A DNA stretch of 7,600 nt from NCBI GenBank assembly GCA_020444775.1, contig JAGRHX010000202.1, positions 1 through 7,600 on the forward strand, given 5' to 3'. The DNA comes from Gammaproteobacteria bacterium. Its GTDB lineage: Bacteria > Pseudomonadota > Gammaproteobacteria > HK1. Both the position numbers and the translations under genes were made by a program. The notes under the pieces are model-generated. The model searched no databases. It worked only from the letters and a program-made list of their open reading frames with translations, and was not told the DNA's origin. This document shows positions 1 to 5,932 of the stretch, one piece after another. Numbering within the stretch: position 1 is the stretch's first letter; each line of letters begins with the position of its first letter.

Positions 1-197
1 TTGCCCAGCCCCGGCACGCCCTCGATGAGCACGTGTCCAGCGGCGAGCAGCGCGATGAGCACCTGTTCGATCACCGCTTCCTGACCGACAACTACCCTCG
101 ACACCGCTTCACGCAGCCGTTGCATCTGACTCGCTGCCACGGCGATGGCTTCCGGTCTGGCTTCGGGCAAGGCGCCGAGCTCGTCTTGTTTGCTCAC
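1..197 (-). CDS. MoxR family AAA+ ATPase (3' part beyond window)
   Basis: The first 65 residues of a MoxR-type ATPase are visible, then the window ends. The start is GTG at 197, in a GTGA overlap with the DUF4350 stop and behind a strong AGGAG. After about 20 variable residues come a helix ([19 protein letters not shown]), the family's typical VVGQE entry into the AAA+ core (36-40), then [19 protein letters not shown], ending at the Walker A P-loop (GVPGLGK, with the Lys codon cut by the edge). The [13 protein letters not shown] form is characteristic of MoxR. Walker B, sensor and arginine-finger residues are outside. MoxR proteins are cytoplasmic hexameric ATPases that act with VWA-domain partners in maturing or remodelling other proteins; a DUF58 gene is the usual next neighbour. 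Here it closes the visible run of six membrane-protein genes, which are its probable partners. Confidence 0.93.
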   Translation of the reverse strand, partial: MSKQDELGALPEARPEAIAVAASQMQRLREAVSRVVVGQEAVIEQVLIALLAAGHVLIEGVPGLG

Positions 198-1465
198 ACT
201 CGTCTCCTGATCATCTCCAGCGCCCGGACCCGGATGACAAGGGCCTGTCTGCGTCGTTCGCGCGCCGTGCGCGGAGCCGCCCGCCGGTCCTCGTGCACAT
301 CGATATCATCGATATCTGCCAGCGCGGTGCGTACCACGCCCGGTTCCATATCACACAACCTGGCGACGGCGGCGGTCGCCTCGGGCTCGCTGAGTCGCCC
401 CCATCCCGGCACCCGTCGCTCGATACGCTGAACGAGGCCGCGCTGCATGCCCGCCAGCAAGAACGCTTCGTCACCGCTGCGCCAGACCAGACGACCCAGC
501 GCCCGAAGCTGGTCGGTAAGACCACGAGCCTCGGCGGGTGGCGGCGCCAGGGCTGGCCCCAGCCGCCGCAACCGCGACCAGATCCCGATCACGATCAACA
601 GCGCCGCGCACAGCACGACCTGCGGGGCTCGATGCCAGATCAAGACCGGCAGCCAGGCCACCGTCTCGTTACGATCCACCATCAGCACCGACCCGCCCGC
701 GTAGCCATCGGTCACGAGTCGATACAGGAATTGCGCGTGATCGAGTCGCTGCAGGCGTGGATTGTGAAACGGCCCGGTCGAGAGCAGGAAGGTGATCCGT
801 CCGGCTCCATGAGCGACGCGGACCGCCACCGCACCGAGCAGATCGCGTGCAATGACCTGGGCCCCGGTCTCGGTGCCGACAACGTCGGCTCCGTGCAGAG
901 ACAGCCGATCGGCTCGGGAAATCTCGATCGCGAGAATGTCGCGGGTGCCGACCAGCTCGACGTACGACAGCTCCTGACTCGCAAGCTCATCGTCATCCCA
1001 GGACCCGCTTCGCTCGGCATCGACCAGCTCATCGGCCACCCGCAAGGGGCTGTCACGCGAATCGACCAGACGCACGCCGAACTGCTCGGCAAGATCCAAC
1101 GCGTCGCGCTGATTCAGATTCGGTCCGACGACATGCTGCGGCTGGAGCAACAGATGGCCGCCTTGCGCCACCCATGCCAGCACACGACGCACCCGGGTCT
1201 CACGCCGCAACGCGAAGCCAGACCCCAGAAGCACCACCTCTCGCGGCGAATCCAGGGCCAGCAGCCAGTCGTCCAGGGTCGGCGTCCCTGCATCCACGCC
1301 CAGCTGCAACAACAGCTTGCGTGCCGCGTACAGTCCATCGTGCCCGGCCTCGCCGCTGTACCCGACCCGAACCGAGCGCTGGTGTGGATCGAAGTGCCAG
1401 GCCAGATAGCCGAGCACCGCCAACACCAGCAGCGCCCAGGCAGCCCTGGGAAGCCAGCCGTTCAC
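194..1465 (-). CDS. DUF4350 domain-containing membrane protein
   Basis: This 423-residue protein has an N-terminal membrane segment (about 8-24), a large extracytoplasmic domain (about 30-270), a second membrane segment (about 281-297) and a cytoplasmic tail of about 125 residues. The DUF4350 features are [11 protein letters not shown] (46-56), REVVLLGSG (75-83), [14 protein letters not shown] (94-107) and [16 protein letters not shown] (220-235), then [10 protein letters not shown] (242-251). The fold is thought to resemble glutamine amidotransferase-like domains, but no catalytic Cys triad is apparent here, so a binding rather than enzymatic role is more likely (inference). The tail begins with SRLRRLGP and [23 protein letters not shown], typical of the family, and ends Arg-rich. 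Start GTG is in a GTGA overlap with the DUF4129 stop; the end is in a GTGA overlap with moxR. The tail could face the MoxR ATPase. A 9-bp tandem repeat in the gene encodes DIDDID. Confidence 0.9.
   Translation of the reverse strand: MNGWLPRAAWALLVLAVLGYLAWHFDPHQRSVRVGYSGEAGHDGLYAARKLLLQLGVDAGTPTLDDWLLALDSPREVVLLGSGFALRRETRVRRVLAWVAQGGHLLLQPQHVVGPNLNQRDALDLAEQFGVRLVDSRDSPLRVADELVDAERSGSWDDDELASQELSYVELVGTRDILAIEISRADRLSLHGADVVGTETGAQVIARDLLGAVAVRVAHGAGRITFLLSTGPFHNPRLQRLDHAQFLYRLVTDGYAGGSVLMVDRNETVAWLPVLIWHRAPQVVLCAALLIVIGIWSRLRRLGPALAPPPAEARGLTDQLRALGRLVWRSGDEAFLLAGMQRGLVQRIERRVPGWGRLSEPEATAAVARLCDMEPGVVRTALADIDDIDVHEDRRAAPRTARERRRQALVIRVRALEMIRRRV
204..208 (-). promoter_or_regulatory. Shine-Dalgarno for moxR
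   Basis: The minus strand reads AGGAG, 6 nt before the GTG at 197, at the end of the DUF4350 gene. It is a strong site with ideal spacing, which supports the GTG start and suggests that the ATPase can be initiated well in addition to coupling. Confidence 0.8.
299..316. repeat. Tandem 9-bp duplication inside the DUF4350 gene
   Basis: Two exact copies of ATCGATATC lie head to tail on the plus strand. On the coding strand they give DID-DID in the cytoplasmic tail (about residues 384-389). The block is AT-richer than its surroundings and keeps the frame, so it looks like a small slippage duplication tolerated in a flexible acidic patch. Confidence 0.7.
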
Positions 1466-2223
1466 GATCGCGATCTCGCCGTGCCAGGGCCGGCCGCCTG
1501 GAACACCTCAGCCCAGTGCTCGGCAAGTCGCCGTAGATGCGTTGGTGGTGGGGAGCGGTGCGCGTAGGCAATCGCCTGCCAGGCAGTGGTCACACGTCGC
1601 AACAAGGCATGTCGGGACTCGGGGATCCGACCGGTCGTGGCATGCACGATCTCCTGCTCGGTGGCCGACAACGGAATCGCCACACCGTCGACGTAGACGA
1701 GCTCACTCAAGGTGCACCTGTAGAGCAGGCTCAAGGCCAGACGCAGATCACCCCGGTCGAGCAGACCCAGCACCTCGTGCAGCGGATCCGAAGGCAGGCT
1801 CTGTGGACGGATATCGTGACCGACAAGGGCCTTCGGCGGCTGTGGCGATGTGGCTCGACGCGACATCGATGGCAGGCGCAGGCGATGACGCAGCCGATAG
1901 ACCAGATAGACCACGACCAGGCCGAAGCCAATCCACAACGCAAGCTCGACCAGCTCGGACACACCTGACGGCGATCCCGATGTCCGGATCCGGGCATGCT
2001 CGACCTCGCGCACCGGCTGCCTCTCGGACCATCTGAACCAGACGGTTTCGAGTCGCGTGGTCTGTAGTTCGGGCTCGGCGTAGACCTGCTCGAGAGCCGT
2101 CGGGACGCCCTCGATCGGCTGTAGCCGCAGACCGTCCGCCGCGGCCTGCCAGGGTCCGCGCGCCAACCTTGCGCCGACGCCGCCGCCGGCAACCGTGACC
2201 GGCTCCTGGTCCAGGCCGCTCAA
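1462..2223 (-). CDS. DUF4129 domain-containing protein
   Basis: This 253-residue protein is anchored by one membrane segment at about 91-109 and has a cytoplasmic-type DUF4129 region at about 145-240. The signature is GDLRLALSLLYRCTLSELVYVDG (158-180) followed by PLSATEQEI (184-192), then a Trp-containing helix ending in AYAHRSP (219-225). The preceding ALEQVYAEPEL segment (44-54) resembles the extracytoplasmic region of related proteins. The frame is open far upstream (an ATG at 2670), but that stretch shadows the previous gene. I place the start at the TTG of the TTGA overlap at 2223, matching every other junction here. The N-terminus lacks a clear signal peptide, unlike many relatives as I recall them, so the start is less certain than the gene. 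The stop overlaps the DUF4350 start as GTGA. DUF4129 domains often sit near transglutaminase or MoxR genes; the function is unknown. Confidence 0.86.
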   Translation of the reverse strand: MSGLDQEPVTVAGGGVGARLARGPWQAAADGLRLQPIEGVPTALEQVYAEPELQTTRLETVWFRWSERQPVREVEHARIRTSGSPSGVSELVELALWIGFGLVVVYLVYRLRHRLRLPSMSRRATSPQPPKALVGHDIRPQSLPSDPLHEVLGLLDRGDLRLALSLLYRCTLSELVYVDGVAIPLSATEQEIVHATTGRIPESRHALLRRVTTAWQAIAYAHRSPPPTHLRRLAEHWAEVFQAAGPGTARSRS

Positions 2224-3011
2224 CGCGAAGCACCGCTGTGGTGCAGCTGCAAACGGCGTTGCAGCGCACGCAGACCGAGCTCCAGATCCCAGCCCTCGAG
2301 GGTGCTGCGTCTGTTCAGATACTGAGCGAAGCCTGCACACACGTAGACCGGCTCCACCACCGAGATGGCCAGCCAGCAGATCAACAAGCTGGCGATACCG
2401 ACGCTCGAGAACGCCTCCAGCAGCACGTCGAGCAGCCCGTCCGCGCCTTGCAGCGGCAGGAACAACAGAACCAGCATGAACTGCCCGAGCACCAGGATCA
2501 GCTCGAACAGGGCACAGCTCAGGGTCAGATTGCGAGCGACCACCTGCTCGCCGTTGCGTATCAACCGCAATCGTGCCCACAGCGCCGGGCCACGCAAGCC
2601 CTCGAGCTGCAGCACCGGATTGATCAGCGCACGCGACGGCTCGAGGATCCGGCCAACGCTCAGATGCCACAACACGTTCGGTTCAAGCGCCGCTCTCAGC
2701 CCTGCTCCGTACCAGCGCAGCAGGTTCCGCGCGTTCGCCGGACGCCCTGGCAGCAGCTCGCTCAGCGCCACCAGCAGCGGCCGGTCCAGAACCGGCTTGA
2801 TCAACCAGATGCTGAAGCCGGCCCACACGGGCTGATCGTGCAAGAACCAGGCAATAAGGGCGAGCGCCGGCAGACTGCTGGCCATCCAGATCAGATACAG
2901 CGGTCGTGCCCAGCGCCGTGCCATCGGCCATCCCAGATCCAAGGCGCACCAGCGATCGCGAGGTCGAAGCGCGATCCGCCAGTCCTCCACGCCTTGTGGC
3001 ACCCGGCTCAT
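2220..3011 (-). CDS. Conserved membrane protein of unknown function
   Basis: I do not recognise a named family for this 263-residue protein, but its features look constrained. The N-terminus has IALRPRDRWCALDLGWPMARRW (13-34), an amphipathic lead-in that I recall from proteins at this position in similar operons. Hydrophobic segments follow at about 36-57, 62-84 (weaker), 163-187 and 193-219. The C-terminus carries EPVYVCAGF, then YLNRRSTLEGWDLELGLRAL (231-250), where NRR and EGWD look like a signature on the cytoplasmic side. The central region (85-160) is polar and Arg-rich and probably cytoplasmic. The start ATG overlaps the SpoIIM-like stop as ATGA, preceded by a G-rich stretch (GGGGGG) about 9 nt upstream. 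The end overlaps the DUF4129 gene as TTGA. Its position between SpoIIM-like and DUF4129 genes suggests a structural part of the same membrane complex. Confidence 0.85.
   Translation of the reverse strand: MSRVPQGVEDWRIALRPRDRWCALDLGWPMARRWARPLYLIWMASSLPALALIAWFLHDQPVWAGFSIWLIKPVLDRPLLVALSELLPGRPANARNLLRWYGAGLRAALEPNVLWHLSVGRILEPSRALINPVLQLEGLRGPALWARLRLIRNGEQVVARNLTLSCALFELILVLGQFMLVLLFLPLQGADGLLDVLLEAFSSVGIASLLICWLAISVVEPVYVCAGFAQYLNRRSTLEGWDLELGLRALQRRLQLHHSGASR
2230..2244 (-). repeat. Small hairpin just upstream of the DUF4129 TTG start
   Basis: The minus strand reads GCACCACAGCGGTGC: perfect 5-bp arms with a 5-nt loop, 6 nt before the TTG at 2223. It occupies the place where a Shine-Dalgarno would be expected, and no good one is seen. 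It could dampen independent initiation, so that DUF4129 translation relies on coupling. It is short enough to be chance. Confidence 0.35.
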
Positions 3012-4126
3012 GATCGGCGCCCCCCGTCATCGACTTGCGGCCGCGGCGACATCTCGCTGCGGCCACCGCGACGCAGATACACGATCAGCAGCAGCCACAG
3101 ACCGATGCCGCTCAGATACTTGGCGAACGCCGGAACGAGCACCATCGACGACCAGTAGGCTTCGACGAAGGCGGCCAGCACGAACAGGGCGCTGGCGCCG
3201 TAGATCAGTTGCACGCCATCGCGTGCTGCTTCGTGCAGGGCCCGCAGCCGGGTTCGACGACCTGGGGCAATGAGTGCCCAGCCGAGCCGGGTGCCGGCGG
3301 CACCGCTGAGCACGATTGCGCTCAACTCTAAGGCACTGTGACCGGCAATGAAGGACCACAGCGGCTCGCCATGACCGATGGCGGTCACATAGCCCAGCAC
3401 GGCGCCGATGTGCAGACCGTTGTAGACCAGGTAGAAAACCGTACCCAGGCCCAATAGCAGGCCACCGACGAAGGTCTGGAAACCGATGCTGGTGTTGTTG
3501 CGCAGATAGAAGCCGAAGGCCAGGAAGTCGGTGCCGGAGTCACGCGCCGCCTGACCATAGCGCCGCGTGTTGTCCGGGTCGTACATGCGCTCGTAGGCCA
3601 TCACCTCAATCGGATCGAGCAGCGTGTGGACCAGCTCAGGATCGTGGATCGTTGCAACACCGACCAGCAGCATCGGCGCGAAGAACAGCAACAACGCTGC
3701 AATCAGATGTGGGTACTGGGCACGGACCCGGCTCGGATAGACCTCGAGCAGCCAGCGCAGCATATTGCGCGGCGCCGGGGGCGGTACCGCATGCACACGC
3801 GCATGCGTCCGCAGCAACAGCTCGTTGAGCTCCTCGACCAGGTCGCTGGCGTAACCGCGTTCGCGCGCGATGGCCAGCTGCACCACGAGTCGCCCGTGCA
3901 GCTCGGCCAGCTCCAGCGAGACACCGCTGGCAAGCGGCGAACGGTCGAGGGACGGAAAGCGTCGGGATGGGCGTTCGGTTGGCCGTTGGGATGGCGGGGC
4001 GCGCTCGGCACCCGCCGCGGCCGGAACGTCCGTGGACGGCGGACCGTCATCCGCTTTGCCATCGAGCAGGCTGCGTAACCGGCGCCAGTCGCTCGCGTGC
4101 CGCTGCACGAATCGAGCCTGACTCAT
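3008..4126 (-). CDS. SpoIIM-like (stage II sporulation protein M family) membrane protein
   Basis: This 372-residue integral membrane protein has a short soluble start (MSQARFVQRHASDWRRL), a disordered-looking Pro/Ala/Arg/Ser-rich stretch at about 22-66, a helical region (70-115) resembling the N-terminal part of this family, then about five membrane segments: 141-160, 214-234, 238-276 (two), 303-325 and 336-351. Family signatures include NNTSIGFQTFVGGLLLG (210-226), the YNGLHIG loop (235-241) and GHSALELSAIVLSGAAG (262-278). In Bacillus, SpoIIM is part of the SpoIIDMP peptidoglycan-remodelling machine of engulfment. Nothing else here suggests sporulation, and standalone SpoIIM-domain proteins beside RDD and MoxR genes occur in many non-sporulating bacteria. 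The role here is therefore envelope-related only by inference. It starts and ends in ATGA overlaps. The Pro-rich insert looks longer than I would expect for the family. Confidence 0.92.
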   Translation of the reverse strand: MSQARFVQRHASDWRRLRSLLDGKADDGPPSTDVPAAAGAERAPPSQRPTERPSRRFPSLDRSPLASGVSLELAELHGRLVVQLAIARERGYASDLVEELNELLLRTHARVHAVPPPAPRNMLRWLLEVYPSRVRAQYPHLIAALLLFFAPMLLVGVATIHDPELVHTLLDPIEVMAYERMYDPDNTRRYGQAARDSGTDFLAFGFYLRNNTSIGFQTFVGGLLLGLGTVFYLVYNGLHIGAVLGYVTAIGHGEPLWSFIAGHSALELSAIVLSGAAGTRLGWALIAPGRRTRLRALHEAARDGVQLIYGASALFVLAAFVEAYWSSMVLVPAFAKYLSGIGLWLLLIVYLRRGGRSEMSPRPQVDDGGRRS

Positions 4127-4926
4127 CGCCCGCCCTCCAGCCGCCCGGCGATGTGCAGCAAGCGCGCCAGGGGATCCGCTGCCCCCGCGGTCAGGGCCGG
4201 ACAGGTGGCCGCGATCTCCGACGCACGTGGTTCCCCCAGCGCCATCGCCCGGGCCGCGAAATCGAGTAGCAATCGCTGCTCCTCGCGAGTCAGCGGCACC
4301 GGTGTGACGGCGCCCGTCCGCATGGCCGTGCCTTCGGCTGTCGCCTCCGGCGAGTGCGCGGTGCCGCCGAGCGTCGACCAACGCGCCGCTCGCTCCACCG
4401 GTAGCTGCACCACCACGGTGCCCGCGGCGAGATCGCCGAGTCGCTTGAAACCCGGTGCGTAGAACATGGAGAGCAGCCCGAAGGCGTAGAGCAGCGGCAG
4501 GAAGTCGACGAAACGAATCAGGTTGCGAGCCACGCTGCGGCCGGCCGAGACCGGCGTACCGTCATCGTTGACCACCAGCAGACCGACCAGACGTTTGCCA
4601 GGCGTCGCACCGTGCATGCAGAGCTCGCCGATCACCGGGTACAACCACTCCAGCGTGAACGCCGCCAACAGCAACAGTCCGAAGCCAAGATCACCGAGCG
4701 ATTCGAGTATCGTCGACAGGAGCAGGAACAAGCCCACGCGGATCGCGAAGTCGATGGCGAAGGCGCGCGCGCGGTTCACCGGGCCGGCGGCATGCAGTGC
4801 CAGACGGCCACCCTCGGGGGTCTCCACCCAGTGCAGGCCATCGATCGACACGTTTGCAGTGGCTGCCGGATCCGATGCCCCGCCGACCCGTGTGGCTGCC
4901 GTTGCGAGATGCCCCGACTCAGACAT
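4123..4926 (-). CDS. RDD family membrane protein with C-terminal cytoplasmic extension
   Basis: This is a 267-residue inner-membrane protein. The ATG at 4926 is preferred because it overlaps the previous stop by 8 bp; an in-frame ATG at 4956 would add ten residues but lies deeper in the previous gene. About 45 polar residues lead into RARAFAIDF, with Arg54 and Asp59 of the RDD signature. Membrane segments follow at about 58-74, 80-100 and 138-156. The loop TPGKRLVGLLVVNDDG (108-123) and KRLGDLAAGTVVV (161-173, Asp165) are classic RDD motifs. Beyond residue 175 is a soluble tail of about 90 residues, with a Ser/Thr/Ala-rich linker and a predicted helical region (LTREEQRLLLDFAARAM) that the short RDD neighbour lacks. 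This tail is a plausible contact for SpoIIM or the ATPase (inference). It ends in an ATGA overlap with the SpoIIM-like gene. Confidence 0.92.
   Translation of the reverse strand: MSESGHLATAATRVGGASDPAATANVSIDGLHWVETPEGGRLALHAAGPVNRARAFAIDFAIRVGLFLLLSTILESLGDLGFGLLLLAAFTLEWLYPVIGELCMHGATPGKRLVGLLVVNDDGTPVSAGRSVARNLIRFVDFLPLLYAFGLLSMFYAPGFKRLGDLAAGTVVVQLPVERAARWSTLGGTAHSPEATAEGTAMRTGAVTPVPLTREEQRLLLDFAARAMALGEPRASEIAATCPALTAGAADPLARLLHIAGRLEGGR
4134..4138 (-). promoter_or_regulatory. Strong Shine-Dalgarno for the SpoIIM-like gene
   Basis: The minus strand reads GGAGG, 7 nt before the ATG at 4126. It fixes the start of the SpoIIM-like gene inside the ATGA overlap and argues against a longer version starting at an ATG at 4381, whose first 85 codons only shadow the RDD gene. 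Confidence 0.8.
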
Positions 4927-5419
4927 TGACCACGCAGGTCCTGGCAAGCCGGTCATGGATGCAGCGACGCTCGCTGGCCAGGACCGGCAAGACGTCGATG
5001 AACAACACCACCATCGCCAGCGAAGCGCCGTCGCGCAGGTCGAGCAGCTCGGGGAAGAACACCAGCACGATGAGCAGGTACTGCGGAAGCTGCCGGATCA
5101 TGAGAAGCCGCAGCGTGGGTGCCAGCGCTCGGCTTCGCGCGTCGACGATGCGAAGCCTGAACAAGCGCTTGCCAAGCGTCTGGCCACGACGCACCAACAG
5201 CACGGTGGTCAGCAGCAACCAGGCCGAGATCGGTAGCACATTGCCCCAACCCGGCAACGGGCTGCCCTCGGCAAACGGCAATGCCACCCAGATCAGCACC
5301 GCATCGAAGGCCCAGGCGCCGAGTCGCCCACTGCGGTTGGCGAGCTCGCCGCCGCCCGGCCAGGCCGGGTCGACCAGACTCGCTCGAGGCGGACGGTAGG
5401 GGTTGTAGTCATCGGTCAC
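4919..5419 (-). CDS. RDD family membrane protein, short form
   Basis: This 166-residue inner-membrane protein is named for the family's conserved Arg and two Asp residues. Visible here: a Pro-rich cytoplasmic start (NPYRPPRA), then GRLGAWAFD with Arg32 and Asp39 entering the first membrane segment (about 35-50); a second segment at about 61-76; the loop GQTLGKRLFRLRIVD (79-93), typical of the family; hydrophobic stretches at about 111-123 and 133-148; and CIHDRLARTCVV, carrying Asp156, at the end. The family's biochemical role is unsettled; some members have been linked to ion transport. The start is GTG with a good ribosome-binding site. The stop overlaps the start of the next RDD gene by 8 bp. 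As the first gene after the gap it probably opens the operon. Having two RDD genes side by side suggests a heteromeric pair. Confidence 0.9.
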   Translation of the reverse strand: MTDDYNPYRPPRASLVDPAWPGGGELANRSGRLGAWAFDAVLIWVALPFAEGSPLPGWGNVLPISAWLLLTTVLLVRRGQTLGKRLFRLRIVDARSRALAPTLRLLMIRQLPQYLLIVLVFFPELLDLRDGASLAMVVLFIDVLPVLASERRCIHDRLARTCVVNV

Positions 5420-5425
5420 GCTCAG

Positions 5426-5431
5426 ACCTTC
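5426..5431 (-). promoter_or_regulatory. Ribosome-binding site for the first RDD gene
   Basis: The minus strand reads GAAGGT, with 6 to 7 nt to the GTG at 5419. It supports GTG as the true start; the two ATGs just upstream (5448 and 5444) are out of frame. Confidence 0.6.
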
Positions 5432-5485
5432 GATAACCGGGCATCCATTGCTGGGTCCGGTGAACCCCCAGGGTCAGCAGACCAT

Positions 5486-5501
5486 CGCGGCGAGCGCCGC
5501 G
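5486..5501 (-). repeat. Perfect 7-bp inverted repeat, GC-only hairpin
   Basis: Read on the minus strand, the sequence is CGCGGCGCTCGCCGCG: arms CGCGGCG and CGCCGCG around a 2-nt centre, so in RNA a 6-bp stem with a 4-nt loop is more realistic. It lies 6 nt after the DUF423 stop codon. The sequence after it has no U-tract, so it may act as a 3'-end protecting structure or be chance in GC-rich DNA. Confidence 0.45.
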
Positions 5502-5506
5502 GACGA

Positions 5507-5932
5507 TCAGCTATCGTCCCGCGGCCGCGGCCCTTGAGCGTTGGCGGTCGGGCAGCCGATCCCGAGCCCGGCGAGTCCCAGCCAGGCGAGGATCAGCAGC
5601 GTGCCGCCCATCGGTGTGATTCGGGTCAGGGCTTGCAGATCGGCGAGGGCCACAACGGCCAGGCTGCCACAGAACAGCAGCACGCCGAGCACGAACAGAT
5701 AGCCCAGCCCGCGCGCCGCGCGCCGCGCCCGGGTGGAGAGCGCGCTCGTACTGCTCAGCCAGGCGCAGGCGAGCAGTGGCGCGGTGTGCCAGAGCGCATA
5801 GCGCGCCGCGATCTCGAGCTGTCGCGCCGCCTGAGCGGCGGCCGCGTCGTCACCGAAGGCATGGCTGGAGACAGCGCCGGCGATGACGCCGGCGGCCCCC
5901 AACAGTCCAGCCGCAACCAGCAGCGTGCGCAC
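5507..5932 (-). CDS. DUF423 family small membrane protein (YgdD-like)
   Basis: This 141-residue inner-membrane protein has no established function. It matches DUF423 in layout: an N-terminal hydrophobic stretch rich in Gly and Ala with a conserved-looking SSHAFG (residues 22-27), a second segment around YALWH (45-49), a third around 76-97 containing the LLFCGSL stretch, and ITPMGG followed by a fourth hydrophobic segment at about 104-125. Four membrane segments and this length fit the family (usually about 120-130 residues). The roughly 15-residue polar tail is slightly long. The start is GTG, immediately after the metH TGA with no gap; the preceding ribosome-binding site is weak, so translation may depend on ribosomes finishing metH. 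The pairing with metH looks positional and gives no clear functional hint. Family assignment is from remembered motifs, not a search. Confidence 0.87.
   Translation of the reverse strand: MRTLLVAAGLLGAAGVIAGAVSSHAFGDDAAAAQAARQLEIAARYALWHTAPLLACAWLSSTSALSTRARRAARGLGYLFVLGVLLFCGSLAVVALADLQALTRITPMGGTLLILAWLGLAGLGIGCPTANAQGPRPRDDS

Larger units (their letters stand above)
5420..5506 (-). other. 87-bp intergenic gap with two inverted repeats, possible leader of the RDD-MoxR operon
   Basis: This is the only sizeable non-coding gap in the window, between the DUF423 stop and the first RDD start. It holds a 16-nt inverted repeat with 7-bp arms (5486-5501) and a second imperfect stem (5451-5471, arms CTGGG/CCCAG). 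Neither is followed by a T-run, so a classical intrinsic terminator is not supported. No convincing sigma70 -35/-10 pair was found; TTATCG near 5437-5432 is a poor -10 and has no well-spaced -35. A promoter for the downstream genes could lie here or inside the DUF423 gene, or the genes could be read through from metH. Confidence 0.5.

Noticed and set aside
33..431. A 132-codon plus-strand open frame at the left edge
   Set aside because: It is antisense to moxR and the DUF4350 gene, which have clear family motifs.
293..1567. A 424-codon open frame on the plus strand opposite the DUF4350 gene
   Set aside because: It is antisense to a supported gene, low-complexity Gln/Arg/Pro-rich, with no recognisable motif.
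2224..2670. A 149-codon N-terminal extension of the DUF4129 protein
   Set aside because: It overlaps the upstream membrane protein gene and has shadow-like composition; the overlap pattern favours the TTG at 2223.
2238..3158. A 306-codon plus-strand open frame, very Gln-rich
   Set aside because: It mirrors the conserved membrane protein gene (Leu codons read backwards give Gln), so it is a shadow rather than a gene.
3008..4126. Evidence of endospore formation
   Set aside because: A SpoIIM-domain protein alone is not evidence; such proteins occur widely outside spore formers and no other sporulation gene is present.
4127..4381. An 85-codon N-terminal extension of the SpoIIM-like protein
   Set aside because: It shadows the second RDD gene; the internal ATG at 4126 has a strong Shine-Dalgarno and the ATGA overlap.
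5486..5501. Intrinsic terminator after the DUF423 gene
   Set aside because: The hairpin is GC-rich but no T-run follows, so a terminator call is not supported.
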